A program made the position numbers and the translations under genes. The notes under the pieces were generated by a model. That model did no database searches. It was not told where the DNA came from and saw nothing but the letters and a program-made list of their open reading frames with translations. Of a DNA stretch of 64,000 nucleotides, positions 8,686 through 17,286 are shown piece by piece. Source of the stretch: Flavobacterium cupriresistens (GTDB taxonomy: Bacteria; Bacteroidota; Bacteroidia; Flavobacteriales; Flavobacteriaceae); contig NZ_CP087134.1 in NCBI RefSeq assembly GCF_020911925.1, forward strand, positions 248,001-312,000, in the 5' to 3' direction. Numbering within the stretch: the first letter of the stretch is position 1; every line of letters begins with the position of its first letter.

Positions 8686-10159
8686 TTATACTATCTTTTT
8701 TGACAGATACGGAATCTGTCTTCGTTTTTCTGACGGGTCTTGATCCCTCGCCTCTTTCTCGTTTTTCACGCAGAATTTTATACTCTTCGTATCCTTTATT
8801 TAACTGACTGTATAATAAATTACCGATTGCTTTTGCGCCACGCTGATTAAAGTGGGTGTAATCTTTATTAGCTCTTGCCGGCGATTCGTCAACCCATTTT
8901 ACCATCGATCCGTCTCCTCCCATTAGAGTATACAAATTGACAAACCCGGATTCTGTATCCAGAGCGTATCTTTTTTGCGCTCTCATTAACGGAACTACAG
9001 CTGAATCGGTTTTCATTTCAAGATCGTATTTAGTCGATTTATCTGCTGTTGAAACAATCAGAATAGAAACTCCCGGGAATGATTCTTTTATTTTATTGAT
9101 GGTTTTTGTCATTCCTCTTTGGTACCACGAATAATTTTTGGTTCCGTAGTTCAAGACGTTCGTTCCATAATGTAAAACAATTAAATCGTATTTTAGATTG
9201 TTGTTGAATGCTTGCATTACGCCTGCATTAAACGTTGAAATCGGCAATCCTGAATTTCCTCTCTGTGAAAAATTATCCACGTGAACTCCGCTACCATTAT
9301 CAAAATTAAAACCATAGACAGGAATAGAATCCGCCTTTATAAAATTGGCTTTAAATGATTTTATACTTCCAGAAGTCACTTTTAAAGTATTTACCAGATT
9401 ATTCGGAACAAGGCTTTTTCGTAAGGTATCTTTACCGATAATGAAATTCACATTTCCTTTTTTGGATCCTCTTCCATAAAACAAAGTTGGATTGTCTAAA
9501 GCGGTAGAAAATTTATTTAATCCTGCCTCGTATTGTACCCAGGTTGTATTGGCTCTGTCATTGGCAAAGAATACGTGCCCATTGACTCCAAAAGGACTTG
9601 TGGGTCTTTTTACATTTAAATAGGATTGTGTTTTCCAGTTTTTAGAAAACAGTGTTTTTACAGAACCTCTCGATGCTGATGATTCTGAAATTATCGAAAC
9701 AAAACCAACTCCGGTTCCTCCAAAGCGCTCCTGATACTTCATTCGCACGTCTTGCACAATTAAATCACCATCGGTCATAGAATCCCCGTAATATGCAATT
9801 CGTACTTTGGCTTGTGGATTTTTCTCTAATTGATATAATTTCTCGTAAAAAGAAATCAGGTATTGAAATCCTTTATAATCCTCAAAAGTTTCTGAAGGAA
9901 ATTCGATGCCTTCCGATTCATCAAAAACGATATTTTCTCCTGCATCTCTTTTTTCTTCTTCAGAAATACTGTCTTCGTCTGCAGACAACGAATCATTTGC
10001 CACCGACTCTAAAAGAAGGCTGTCAATCAATATGTTTTTGGAATCGATCTTACTGTCGGAAAAAATTTTATCCGGTAAGATTTGTTTAAATCCAATGAAT
10101 GCTATGAATGCTAATGCTACAATGGCAAAAGACTGAAAGAAATAAGATTTTGTATTCAC
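8678..10159 (-). CDS. Membrane-anchored SGNH/GDSL protein of the O-acetylation operon
   Basis: 493 residues. It has an N-terminal membrane anchor (about 7-28), an acidic, Ser/Asp-rich linker (about 30-90) and a periplasmic SGNH domain. Motifs: IAYYGDSMTDGD with S127, HYGTNVLNYG with the GTN block at 332-334, and NKDYTHFNQRG with D433/H436. The long segment between blocks I and III is typical of AlgX/PatB-like proteins. It is the first gene of the operon, overlapping the next start by 8 bases. A -7 box lies about 85 bases upstream. The C-terminal tail is Lys/Arg/Ser-rich. Confidence 0.88.
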   Translation of the reverse strand: MNTKSYFFQSFAIVALAFIAFIGFKQILPDKIFSDSKIDSKNILIDSLLLESVANDSLSADEDSISEEEKRDAGENIVFDESEGIEFPSETFEDYKGFQYLISFYEKLYQLEKNPQAKVRIAYYGDSMTDGDLIVQDVRMKYQERFGGTGVGFVSIISESSASRGSVKTLFSKNWKTQSYLNVKRPTSPFGVNGHVFFANDRANTTWVQYEAGLNKFSTALDNPTLFYGRGSKKGNVNFIIGKDTLRKSLVPNNLVNTLKVTSGSIKSFKANFIKADSIPVYGFNFDNGSGVHVDNFSQRGNSGLPISTFNAGVMQAFNNNLKYDLIVLHYGTNVLNYGTKNYSWYQRGMTKTINKIKESFPGVSILIVSTADKSTKYDLEMKTDSAVVPLMRAQKRYALDTESGFVNLYTLMGGDGSMVKWVDESPARANKDYTHFNQRGAKAIGNLLYSQLNKGYEEYKILREKRERGEGSRPVRKTKTDSVSVKKDSINE

Positions 10160-10242
10160 TTAGTACTTATAAATTTGAAGATTGGTTTTCTAAAAACTTG
10201 CGCCTTTAAAATTCCTATTAATTCCGCTTAAAAAAACAGCTG

Positions 10243-10250
10243 CAAAGATA
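10243..10250 (-). promoter_or_regulatory. -7 box for the O-acetylation operon
   Basis: TATCTTTG on the minus strand matches TAnnTTTG. No clear TTTG was found at the -33 spacing, so this is a half match. Confidence 0.5.
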
Positions 10251-10296
10251 GGATTAAACGTTAATTTATAATTCTTTTTAACGATTAAAATAAAAA

Positions 10297-10327
10297 CAAA
10301 AAAAGAGGCCAGATAAATCCAACCTCT
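10297..10327 (-). terminator. Intrinsic terminator of the heme-locus operon
   Basis: On the minus strand AGAGG and CCTCT enclose a 14-base loop and lead into a run of seven T. It lies 34 bases after the DoxX-gene stop. Confidence 0.65.
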
Positions 10328-10360
10328 CTCAAAAAAAAATAAAAAAAACAAAGCTAATGA

Positions 10361-10822
10361 TTAACTAAATTTTAAAGCCGTTTTATTGTATAACATTGGT
10401 TTCCAAAGTTTAAAACTAAAACCAATTATAGCCAAGTTGATAAGCAATAATCCGGACATCTGAACCAATTCTCCAACCTCATTGGGTTCTAAGAACAAAT
10501 GGAACAGAAAAATGTTAATCGTAACAGGTAAGGCAATAATAGCTCCCATTAGCGAGAACAGCTGACTGATCAGCAACACACCTGCTAAAAGTTCAACAAA
10601 TCCCAAAAACTGCCAAAAATAATTGGTCTGTTGCATCCCGAAAATATAATTTTGAATTTTCAGAACTTCGGTATTTGGTGCTACTTCTTCTCCTTTTTTT
10701 ATGGTTTCCACCATTTCCGTTGGAGCAGGACTAGGAGATTCAAACTTATTGAATCCTCCTAAAATCATCATTCCTCCCAGAATTAGTGTAAAAATTATTC
10801 TTAGTATTTTTAGTGTTTTCAT
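10361..10822 (-). CDS. DoxX-like small membrane protein
   Basis: About 153 residues with four predicted membrane helices. An N-terminal helix ends in GGFNKF, and helices follow around FWQFLGFVELLAGVLLI, LMGAIIALPVTINIFLF and LLLINLAIIGFSF. This is the DoxX-type layout, whose function is generally unknown. The ATG at 10822 (MKTLK) was chosen; the longer frame needs a TTG at 10834. It is the last of four co-directional genes with the TonB receptor, HmuY-like lipoprotein and T9SS cargo; the gap to the cargo gene is about 34 bases. A link to heme use is inferred only from position. Confidence 0.75.
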   Translation of the reverse strand: MKTLKILRIIFTLILGGMMILGGFNKFESPSPAPTEMVETIKKGEEVAPNTEVLKIQNYIFGMQQTNYFWQFLGFVELLAGVLLISQLFSLMGAIIALPVTINIFLFHLFLEPNEVGELVQMSGLLLINLAIIGFSFKLWKPMLYNKTALKFS

Positions 10823-10856
10823 CTTGTCAAACAATTTAAATTATCAAAAACAAAAC

Positions 10857-12407
10857 CTATTGAAACGAAATCTTACCGGATTTCACTTCTTTATTATCTG
10901 CCATTATCTTATAGAAATAAAGCCCTTTTGGATAATTAGCAGGAAAATTCCAATTCACTACCTGATTTGGAGTAACTGTTCCTCTAAAAATAGATTTAGT
11001 TTCTCTTAACCCTTCTGAAAAAATGGTAATTTCAATTTCTTTGTTGGCAGAGAAATTGGTTGTAAAGTTTACAGATTCTGTTGTTGGGTTTGGGTACACG
11101 GTTACATCAGTTGAAACTCCTTTTTCACTTGCAATAGCTGTTTTTGCAGAAGCTCCTTTAGGTAAAATTGTAATAGAATTACTACCTGAGGTTTCATTCC
11201 CTGAAGTTACTATTCTATGTATCTTTAAAACAGGATAGGTCTTTAAATAATTATAAATATCCTCCGTAATTTCAAAACTTTGACCTGTATTTGGAAAAAC
11301 AAATGGTTCTTCACCCCCCATTAACATCCAAGAATATTGATATGAATTATTCCCTCCTGTCGGCTGACTACCAGTTATAGTAGAACCACTAATTGAAATT
11401 GTATTGTTTCCTACAGGAGCAATAGGTAATATTTTAACTGAAACACTAGTCATTGTTTGACTACCAGAGGTCACAATTCTGCTTATAGATAAATTAGGGT
11501 ATAATTTTAAATAGTCATATACATCTTTAGTCAGTTCAAAATTTTGTCCCGTCTGTGGAAAAGTATATGGCTCTTCACCCCCCCATAAAATCCAAGAATA
11601 TTGATATACATTAATCCCTCCTGTTGGTAAACTACCGTGAATTGTAGATCCATTTAAAGTTATTGTATTATTTAGTATAATTGGAGCGGGAGTTACGGTA
11701 ACAGCAACTTCATTACTAAAATGACCAAGAACGCCTGATTTTACAATTCTTTTATACGATGTATTTACAAAAGGTGTATCAGAGGATAAACTACTACTTT
11801 TTGCACCTGCAATAGTAACCCAACCACCATTTATATCTTTCTTTTGCCACTCAAAACTATAATTCCCAATACCTCCAGAAGGGTTACTTCCAGTTATGTT
11901 TACTGATTGCCCTTCAGTGATTGTTTGATTTCCCCAAATAGAATTATTAAGTATTGCAGGAATAGGAATCACTTTTACAGGAATGACATTTCCTCTAATT
12001 GAACCTCCGCCTACATAATCTGAAAATTGACCATAGAATATTCCTCCTGTAGCATTAAATGCCGAAGCATTCATTGAAACTGTAAATTCCTTACTGTACC
12101 ATGAGCTTAATAAATTATTATTAAAATCAACGTTAACATATTGTAAAGAAGTACTCTCTGAAGATGATTTCTTACTGAAAACGTATAAATAGCCTTTTTT
12201 TAATACTAATTGAGGATTACTGAGATCTAAATCAAAAGTTATTGATACAGATTCTCCCTGATATATTTCAATAGGTGAACCATTTGGTATAGATTTCCCA
12301 TTTGTATATCTTAAATTAGAAATTTTAACAGTCCCTCCTTGCGCATAAGTTGGTACTATTTGTAATCCCGCAAAAATTAAAAATAATAAAAGTAATTTTA
12401 TTTTCAT
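10857..12407 (-). CDS. T9SS-secreted protein with two tandem copies of an ~82-residue domain
   Basis: 516 residues. The signal peptide ends near TYAQG (about 23). Residues 27-150 form a first beta-rich region and 152-240 an Ig-like region with KKDINGGWVTIAGA. Two near-identical repeats follow (246-327 and 334-415), each running from NNTIxxxGSTIxGS through YQYSWxLxGGEEPxxFPxTGQ to RIVTSG. Residues 430-516 are a type-A T9SS sorting domain (VYPNPTTESVNF, then KGLYFYKI and SGKISFQ). It should cross the outer membrane by T9SS and stay on the surface or be released. An unusually good AGGAG sits 8-12 bases before the ATG. It follows the HmuY gene by 92 bases. It may bind a heme source, but nothing in the sequence proves this. 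Confidence 0.85.
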   Translation of the reverse strand: MKIKLLLLFLIFAGLQIVPTYAQGGTVKISNLRYTNGKSIPNGSPIEIYQGESVSITFDLDLSNPQLVLKKGYLYVFSKKSSSESTSLQYVNVDFNNNLLSSWYSKEFTVSMNASAFNATGGIFYGQFSDYVGGGSIRGNVIPVKVIPIPAILNNSIWGNQTITEGQSVNITGSNPSGGIGNYSFEWQKKDINGGWVTIAGAKSSSLSSDTPFVNTSYKRIVKSGVLGHFSNEVAVTVTPAPIILNNTITLNGSTIHGSLPTGGINVYQYSWILWGGEEPYTFPQTGQNFELTKDVYDYLKLYPNLSISRIVTSGSQTMTSVSVKILPIAPVGNNTISISGSTITGSQPTGGNNSYQYSWMLMGGEEPFVFPNTGQSFEITEDIYNYLKTYPVLKIHRIVTSGNETSGSNSITILPKGASAKTAIASEKGVSTDVTVYPNPTTESVNFTTNFSANKEIEITIFSEGLRETKSIFRGTVTPNQVVNWNFPANYPKGLYFYKIMADNKEVKSGKISFQ

Positions 12408-12449
12408 AGTATTCTCCTGATTGTTTGGTTTTGGTTTTTGAAGTTATTT

Positions 12450-12488
12450 ATAGATAGAATCTTGGTAAATAACCAAGATTCTATCTAT
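12450..12488. promoter_or_regulatory. Perfect 17-bp hairpin between the hmuY-like and T9SS-cargo genes
   Basis: ATAGATAGAATCTTGGT (12450-12466) and its exact complement (12472-12488) flank a 5-base loop. Neither strand has a T-run directly after the stem, so it is not a standard terminator. It could be an RNA-stabilising or processing hairpin, or an attenuator, reducing cargo expression relative to the receptor and lipoprotein (inference). Confidence 0.7.
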
Positions 12489-12499
12489 ATCTTATAATA

Positions 12500-13930
12500 C
12501 TATTTTAAGAGAGCATATTGGAATGATACATTTCCTCTTTCACCTGCAGCGCTTAACATTGAAGTGAATTTTAATTTGTAAACATTTCCGTTAGCATCTT
12601 TTATAACATAAAAACGATCTGTTTTAAACGATAAAGGATAAGTTGCTCTCCAGTTACCACCTATTACTCTTTGATCTTTTGCTAAATCAGTATTGAATTT
12701 ATCTTGAGTTGCATTAGCTAAAGTGAAATTTTCGTAAGCTATTTCAGATGTTAAAACTTGGAATGCTTTAGTACCATTTTTTGTATTAGTAATTGCGTAA
12801 TCAGGGAAATAATATGATCCTGCTGATGAACCATCATTATATAATGTTTCCCCTGTGAATGTAGTAATATTTAAATCCCATTTATCTTTTGTAGGTTCAA
12901 CTTTAACTACCGATTTAGTGTTCAAGCTAAAGAAAGAAAAATTATAAGCTGCATCTTTGGCAATAGTAACTTCACTGTGTGTTGTCGCATTTAAATCTGC
13001 ATACTGTAATTTGTAATTATTACCGTCTCTTAAAATTCTAATTTTTTTCCATCCTCTTGAAGCTCCAGTAAGTGCAACTCCAGTTCCTGTTGCCGGAACA
13101 GCAGAAATCTCTTGTCCCATATTTACTAAATAAACTTTATTTTCTGCATTATTAGCTGAAACCTCAGCAATCGCAGTTCCTTTAAGTTTATCAGTTGCAG
13201 TCAAATTCCCATAAGGACTATCTATAAAGCCAATATTAGATGCTTCATAATTACCAGTCGTTACATTTGGGTCCTCAACTTGCACTTCATCAATATTAGT
13301 AGTGTTAAGTTGTTTAACAGCAAATTTATTAATAGCCCCATTTGAAATTACACGAAATTCATTTCCTCCGTAAAAACCAAGATCCCAACTAGTTTTTAAA
13401 ACTTTGGTCATTGCTCCAGAGCTTAAATCAATAAATACTTGATTAGGAACGGTATTCCCTCCATTTTCAGACGCTAATGTTTTAGTTGCAACAGCAGTTT
13501 CATTAAAGTTAAGCTGACTAGAGCCTGTAGCTGCAGTAACTTTAACATCCTGATCTGAAACAGAAGCAATCGTGAATTTCACATTTTTGACTTCACCTTC
13601 AATAGCATCAATTATTTTTTTGAATTTAAAAGATACTGAGCTAACGTTAGCAGCATATGACAATACTAATTTTGCATTTTCTACAGCTGGAGTCGTTGTA
13701 TAATCTGTACCGTAAACTAAAGCAGTAGGTACTACATTTAAAGTTACTGTACCTGCCGATAAGGTTGGCTTAGAAAAAACAACTTTCACTTCTGTCTCGG
13801 CGTCTATAACATTTGTAGCAGTATTCACGAATGCAGCTGCATTAGAATTATCTACATCATTATCATCATTGTTACAAGCTGTAATACCAACAAGTAAAAA
13901 TGTTATAATTAAAAGTACACTTTTTTTCAT
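12500..13930 (-). CDS. HmuY-like surface heme-binding lipoprotein
   Basis: 476 residues. The lipoprotein signal ends VGITAC, giving C19, followed by NNDDNDVD. Such an acidic tract after Cys is the Bacteroidota surface-export type. Residues ~25-140 form a Calx-beta-like module. From ~160 the HmuY pattern appears: NQVFIDLSSGAMTKVLKTSWDLGFY, a later FRVISNG, and a C-terminal YYFPDYAITNTKNGTKAFQV. HmuY proteins take heme from host or environmental hemoproteins and pass it to a TonB receptor, here encoded 17 bases upstream. It is longer than classical HmuY (about 210 residues) because of the extra N-terminal module. Heme ligands cannot be assigned by eye. Confidence 0.82.
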   Translation of the reverse strand: MKKSVLLIITFLLVGITACNNDDNDVDNSNAAAFVNTATNVIDAETEVKVVFSKPTLSAGTVTLNVVPTALVYGTDYTTTPAVENAKLVLSYAANVSSVSFKFKKIIDAIEGEVKNVKFTIASVSDQDVKVTAATGSSQLNFNETAVATKTLASENGGNTVPNQVFIDLSSGAMTKVLKTSWDLGFYGGNEFRVISNGAINKFAVKQLNTTNIDEVQVEDPNVTTGNYEASNIGFIDSPYGNLTATDKLKGTAIAEVSANNAENKVYLVNMGQEISAVPATGTGVALTGASRGWKKIRILRDGNNYKLQYADLNATTHSEVTIAKDAAYNFSFFSLNTKSVVKVEPTKDKWDLNITTFTGETLYNDGSSAGSYYFPDYAITNTKNGTKAFQVLTSEIAYENFTLANATQDKFNTDLAKDQRVIGGNWRATYPLSFKTDRFYVIKDANGNVYKLKFTSMLSAAGERGNVSFQYALLK

Positions 13931-13947
13931 TTTGATTGTTTATTAAA

Positions 13948-16077
13948 TTAAAGATTAAGATTATATGTTAGTTTTAAATAATAAGATCTCCCATATCCCA
14001 ATAGGATATTATTTGAAGTTGCGTGCGCAGCTCCTGATGCAAGACTTTGCTGAATATTGGTAACATCTAAAATATTTCTGGCACCGATAGTTACATCAAA
14101 TGCCTTCTTATTAAAAGTCTTTCTTACAGAGGCATCCAAAAAGCTATAAGACTCTAGTGTTGATAGTCTATAAACATCCAATCCATTCTCTTTCACTGCT
14201 CTAAATTGTTGTTGCTCTCCATTAAACTTGTAGTTAACAGCAAACAAAGTGTTGTATTTAGATAAATTGTATGTTATACTACTATTAATTTGTAAAGCAT
14301 ATAAAAATTGATCATCCGAAACCACTTTTCCATTATCAATTTTTTGCGAAATTCCAACCAGAGAAGCACCTAGATTAAATGACAGATTTTTAAAATTAAT
14401 CTGATTTGTAACCGCTGCATTCCACATTTTATAAGTACTAATATTAATATATTGATAAATTGGTTGTGTCGTACCTGGTTCATCACCTACATAAGCCATA
14501 TCAATCTTATCATTTACATTCAGAAAAGAAGTCGACAACTTAGTTGAAAGCAATAATCCAGACTCAAAAGATGTCATTTTTTTTATACTAAAATCATATG
14601 ACATACTTGTTTCCGGGATTAAGGCATCATTACCATAAAATTGGTGTCCTGAAAATTTAATTTTCGAATACAATTCATCGAAATTTGGTGTACGAAATCC
14701 TCTTCCAAGTGATGTACGCATTTCAATTCCTTTATCAAATAAATAGTACAACCCCACAGAAGCTGCATACTGATTGTCAAATTGATTTTGGAATGAAATT
14801 CGACCTCCTGGTCTAATTGAGAATTTTTTTGTTGCTTTAATCTCTGAGGAAAGAAAAACATCATAATTTTCAAATCTTTTTTCAACCGGAACAAATGATT
14901 CATTCTCGCCATTAACCAACGAGTATCCGAGATTATTAACATATTCATAGCCTAATTGAAAATCAAAAGCTTTCTCTGGAAAAAAATTACCTAAAGTTCC
15001 AGTTGAATAAAACAACTCTGTTGATTGATTTGTTTGCTTAATACCTTCTGATTCTTGTCTCGATTTTATATTGTACTCAAACGAATCTGTTGATCGAGTT
15101 TGTTTCTGTTGGGAAAATGAAACATTATAATTATACTGAGAAGCTAATTTTCCATAAAAATTCAAATGATTAATAATACGTTCAGTTAAAAAACGTTTAT
15201 CACTGGAATAACGAATATCATCAAAAGGAGGATTTGTTACAACATTAACAATTGGATTATAATAATCTATATTTTCATTTAAATAATCGAATTTATAAAA
15301 AGCTCTAAAACTATTCTTTTTATAACTTATCATTCCATTACCTATATATTGCAATTTTGGCAACCACGTATACCCTCTTTGTAAATCAGTTTCACTATAA
15401 TATTCCCCTTTTTTACCCCCCAGATAACCATCAAGATCATTTCTATCAAGTCCTCCAGATATAAACCAATTATCGTTAATACTATGTGATACTTTTAATG
15501 ATTGTATATGACGTCCTTTATTAAAAGCTGTATACTCTTCACCAACAGTTTCTTCCTGTACTGTTGCTCCAATCTCCCATTTATAACGAGATGATTTTTT
15601 TGTAATAATATTTAAAACTCCCGTAACAGCGTTGGCACCGTTAGTTACCCCCATAGAACCTTCAATAATTTCAATTTGCTCGATATCATCAAGATTAATC
15701 TGCGTTAAATCAACATTATTCCCTAAACTGGTATCACTCACTACAGGAATATTATCAATCAAAATCTTAAAATATTCTCCATTTAAACCAAACATAGATA
15801 CTGTAGACCTACCTGTTCCAGAACTTGGAGTAATTGTAATATTTAAATATTGATTGAGTAAATCTGCCAGATTATTAGCTGCTTGTTGTTCAATATCCTT
15901 TCTGGAAATTACGGTCACATTAAAAACCGACTTCTTTATCGATTGTGGTTCAAACTGACCAGTCACAACAACTTCTGACAATTCTTCTTTTCCATTAATT
16001 GTATCTTTTTGCTTTTCTTGAGCTGAAATATTTATTGCAAATATAATTGCTGCAAAAAGGGTAATTTTTCTTTTCAT
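13948..16077 (-). CDS. TonB-dependent outer-membrane receptor, probably heme (HmuR-like)
   Basis: 709 residues. The signal peptide ends ISAQ. A plug domain follows (about 35-165), with EVVVTGQFEPQSIKKSVFNVTVI as TonB-box region, NITITPSSGTGRSTVSMFGL, and IEIIEGSMGVTNGANAVTGVLNIITKK. The rest is a 22-strand-type barrel with alternating aromatic strands and the final YYLKLTYNLNL. It has no N-terminal carboxypeptidase-like module, unlike SusC, which fits siderophore/heme receptors. The adjacent HmuY-like gene points to heme. A -7 box lies 30 bases upstream, divergent from the 16185 gene, so both may share control. Confidence 0.9.
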   Translation of the reverse strand: MKRKITLFAAIIFAINISAQEKQKDTINGKEELSEVVVTGQFEPQSIKKSVFNVTVISRKDIEQQAANNLADLLNQYLNITITPSSGTGRSTVSMFGLNGEYFKILIDNIPVVSDTSLGNNVDLTQINLDDIEQIEIIEGSMGVTNGANAVTGVLNIITKKSSRYKWEIGATVQEETVGEEYTAFNKGRHIQSLKVSHSINDNWFISGGLDRNDLDGYLGGKKGEYYSETDLQRGYTWLPKLQYIGNGMISYKKNSFRAFYKFDYLNENIDYYNPIVNVVTNPPFDDIRYSSDKRFLTERIINHLNFYGKLASQYNYNVSFSQQKQTRSTDSFEYNIKSRQESEGIKQTNQSTELFYSTGTLGNFFPEKAFDFQLGYEYVNNLGYSLVNGENESFVPVEKRFENYDVFLSSEIKATKKFSIRPGGRISFQNQFDNQYAASVGLYYLFDKGIEMRTSLGRGFRTPNFDELYSKIKFSGHQFYGNDALIPETSMSYDFSIKKMTSFESGLLLSTKLSTSFLNVNDKIDMAYVGDEPGTTQPIYQYINISTYKMWNAAVTNQINFKNLSFNLGASLVGISQKIDNGKVVSDDQFLYALQINSSITYNLSKYNTLFAVNYKFNGEQQQFRAVKENGLDVYRLSTLESYSFLDASVRKTFNKKAFDVTIGARNILDVTNIQQSLASGAAHATSNNILLGYGRSYYLKLTYNLNL

Positions 16078-16106
16078 TATTTTTATTGAATCTTAATAAG
16101 TCGATG

Positions 16107-16114
16107 CAAATATA
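16107..16114 (-). promoter_or_regulatory. -7 box of the heme-receptor operon
   Basis: TATATTTG on the minus strand, 30 bases before the receptor ATG. The divergent gene has the same octamer at 16147-16154, 33 bases away, so a regulator bound between them could control both. Confidence 0.6.
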
Positions 16115-16146
16115 TAATTATTTTTATCTATTCTAAATAAAAACCA

Positions 16147-16154
16147 TATATTTG
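16147..16154 (+). promoter_or_regulatory. -7 box of the DUF6607-like gene
   Basis: TATATTTG, 31 bases before the ATG at 16185, back to back with the same octamer for the heme receptor. Confidence 0.6.
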
Positions 16155-16184
16155 CGAAAAATTTAAAATAAAATAATTGAAGTT

Positions 16185-17093
16185 ATGATTACAAAAAGCC
16201 TCTATTTTTCAGCCGTTATGGCTTTGACTTGCAGCCTTGGTTTCAGTCAGGATGCAAAAAAGCAACAGGACCTAAAGTCAATAAAATCAATGTGTGGATG
16301 TTATGAAGTAAAATTTAATTTTGCTGAAACTTTTCAATATGCGAAGGATACTCTTACTTATAAACCTTCTCAAACCAAACACGAATCGGCATTAGAATGG
16401 GTAGAACTTTTAGAAGATACTCCAAATAAGATTGTAATGCAGCACTTGTTAATTGTAAGTGACGACATGATCATCAAACACTGGAGACAAGACTGGCTGT
16501 ATGAAAACACTGATTTATATTCTTTCGATAAAAGCAGCTCTTGGAAATATAAAAAACTGGACAAAAAAGCCGTAAAAGGACAATGGACTCAAAAAGTATA
16601 TCAGGTAGATGACAGTCCAAGATACGAAGGTTCTTCTACTTGGGTACATGTAGACGGAAAAGACTACTGGGCAAATGTAGCTGATGCACCATTACCAAGA
16701 AGAGAGCAAACAAAACGTAACGATTACAATGTTTTAAAAAGAAGAAACATTCATGAAATCACTGCTACAGGATGGAACCATGAACAAGACAACGATAAAG
16801 TAGTAAGAGACGATTCCGGAAAAGATTATGTATTAGCTCAGGAAAAAGGATTCGATGTTTATACTAAGGTTCCGGATATCAAATGTATCGCTGGTCAAAA
16901 ATGGTGGGCAGCAAATAATGCCATCTGGAAAAATGTTCGCGATAAATGGCAAACTCTTTTTGACAGACATAAAGACTTAAACTTAGAGGCTAAAGTAGAC
17001 AGAAAAGCCCTTTATTCTTTACTGTTTGATTTAAAACCAACTGCTACAAAAGCAGAAAGTGATGCTATAATCGACAAGTTTGTAAAACAATAA
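16185..17093 (+). CDS. Secreted conserved protein, resembles DUF6607
   Basis: 302 residues with a signal peptide ending GFSQ. The mature part is rich in Trp, Lys and Asp, with distinctive stretches SMCGCYEVKFNFAETF, HWRQDWLYENTDLYSFD, RREQTKRNDYNVL and TGWNHEQDNDKVVRDD. From memory these resemble the uncharacterised family DUF6607; a profile search would settle it. It diverges from the heme receptor with facing -7 boxes, so co-regulation and a part in heme or iron handling are plausible but unproven. It ends at a good terminator. Confidence 0.8.
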   Translation: MITKSLYFSAVMALTCSLGFSQDAKKQQDLKSIKSMCGCYEVKFNFAETFQYAKDTLTYKPSQTKHESALEWVELLEDTPNKIVMQHLLIVSDDMIIKHWRQDWLYENTDLYSFDKSSSWKYKKLDKKAVKGQWTQKVYQVDDSPRYEGSSTWVHVDGKDYWANVADAPLPRREQTKRNDYNVLKRRNIHEITATGWNHEQDNDKVVRDDSGKDYVLAQEKGFDVYTKVPDIKCIAGQKWWAANNAIWKNVRDKWQTLFDRHKDLNLEAKVDRKALYSLLFDLKPTATKAESDAIIDKFVKQ

Positions 17094-17115
17094 ATATTGT
17101 GTGTTAGTTATAAAA

Positions 17116-17148
17116 AAGCTGGTAATCTTAGGATCACCGGCTTTTTTT
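17116..17148 (+). terminator. Intrinsic terminator of the 16185 gene
   Basis: AAGCTGGT and ACCGGCTT (8 bp, one T-G) flank a 12-base loop and lead into a seven-T run. Confidence 0.8.
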
Positions 17149-17154
17149 ATTCCT

Positions 17155-17188
17155 AAAAAAACCGTTTAAAAATTAATTTAAACGGTTT
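17155..17188 (-). terminator. Terminator of the SusC/SusD operon, possibly bidirectional
   Basis: AAACCGTTTAAA (17159-17170) and its exact complement (17177-17188) flank a 6-base loop. The minus strand then runs into seven T; a T-rich stretch also follows on the plus strand at 17194. Confidence 0.75.
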
Positions 17189-17286
17189 ACCTTTATTTTT
17201 TTTTCTAAAAGCTTACTAATTCAAAATAGTTAAAATGAATAAAGGTTTTTATTGTAGTCCGGGTTTAATCAGAATTTAGTTGAATC

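Noticed and set aside
10823..10834. TTG start adding four residues to the DoxX-like protein
   Set aside because: The ATG at 10822 directly precedes the basic start of the first membrane helix and is the simpler choice.
14619..14948. 109-residue ORF inside the heme receptor gene
   Set aside because: It lies wholly within a strong coding sequence in another frame and has no plausible domain.
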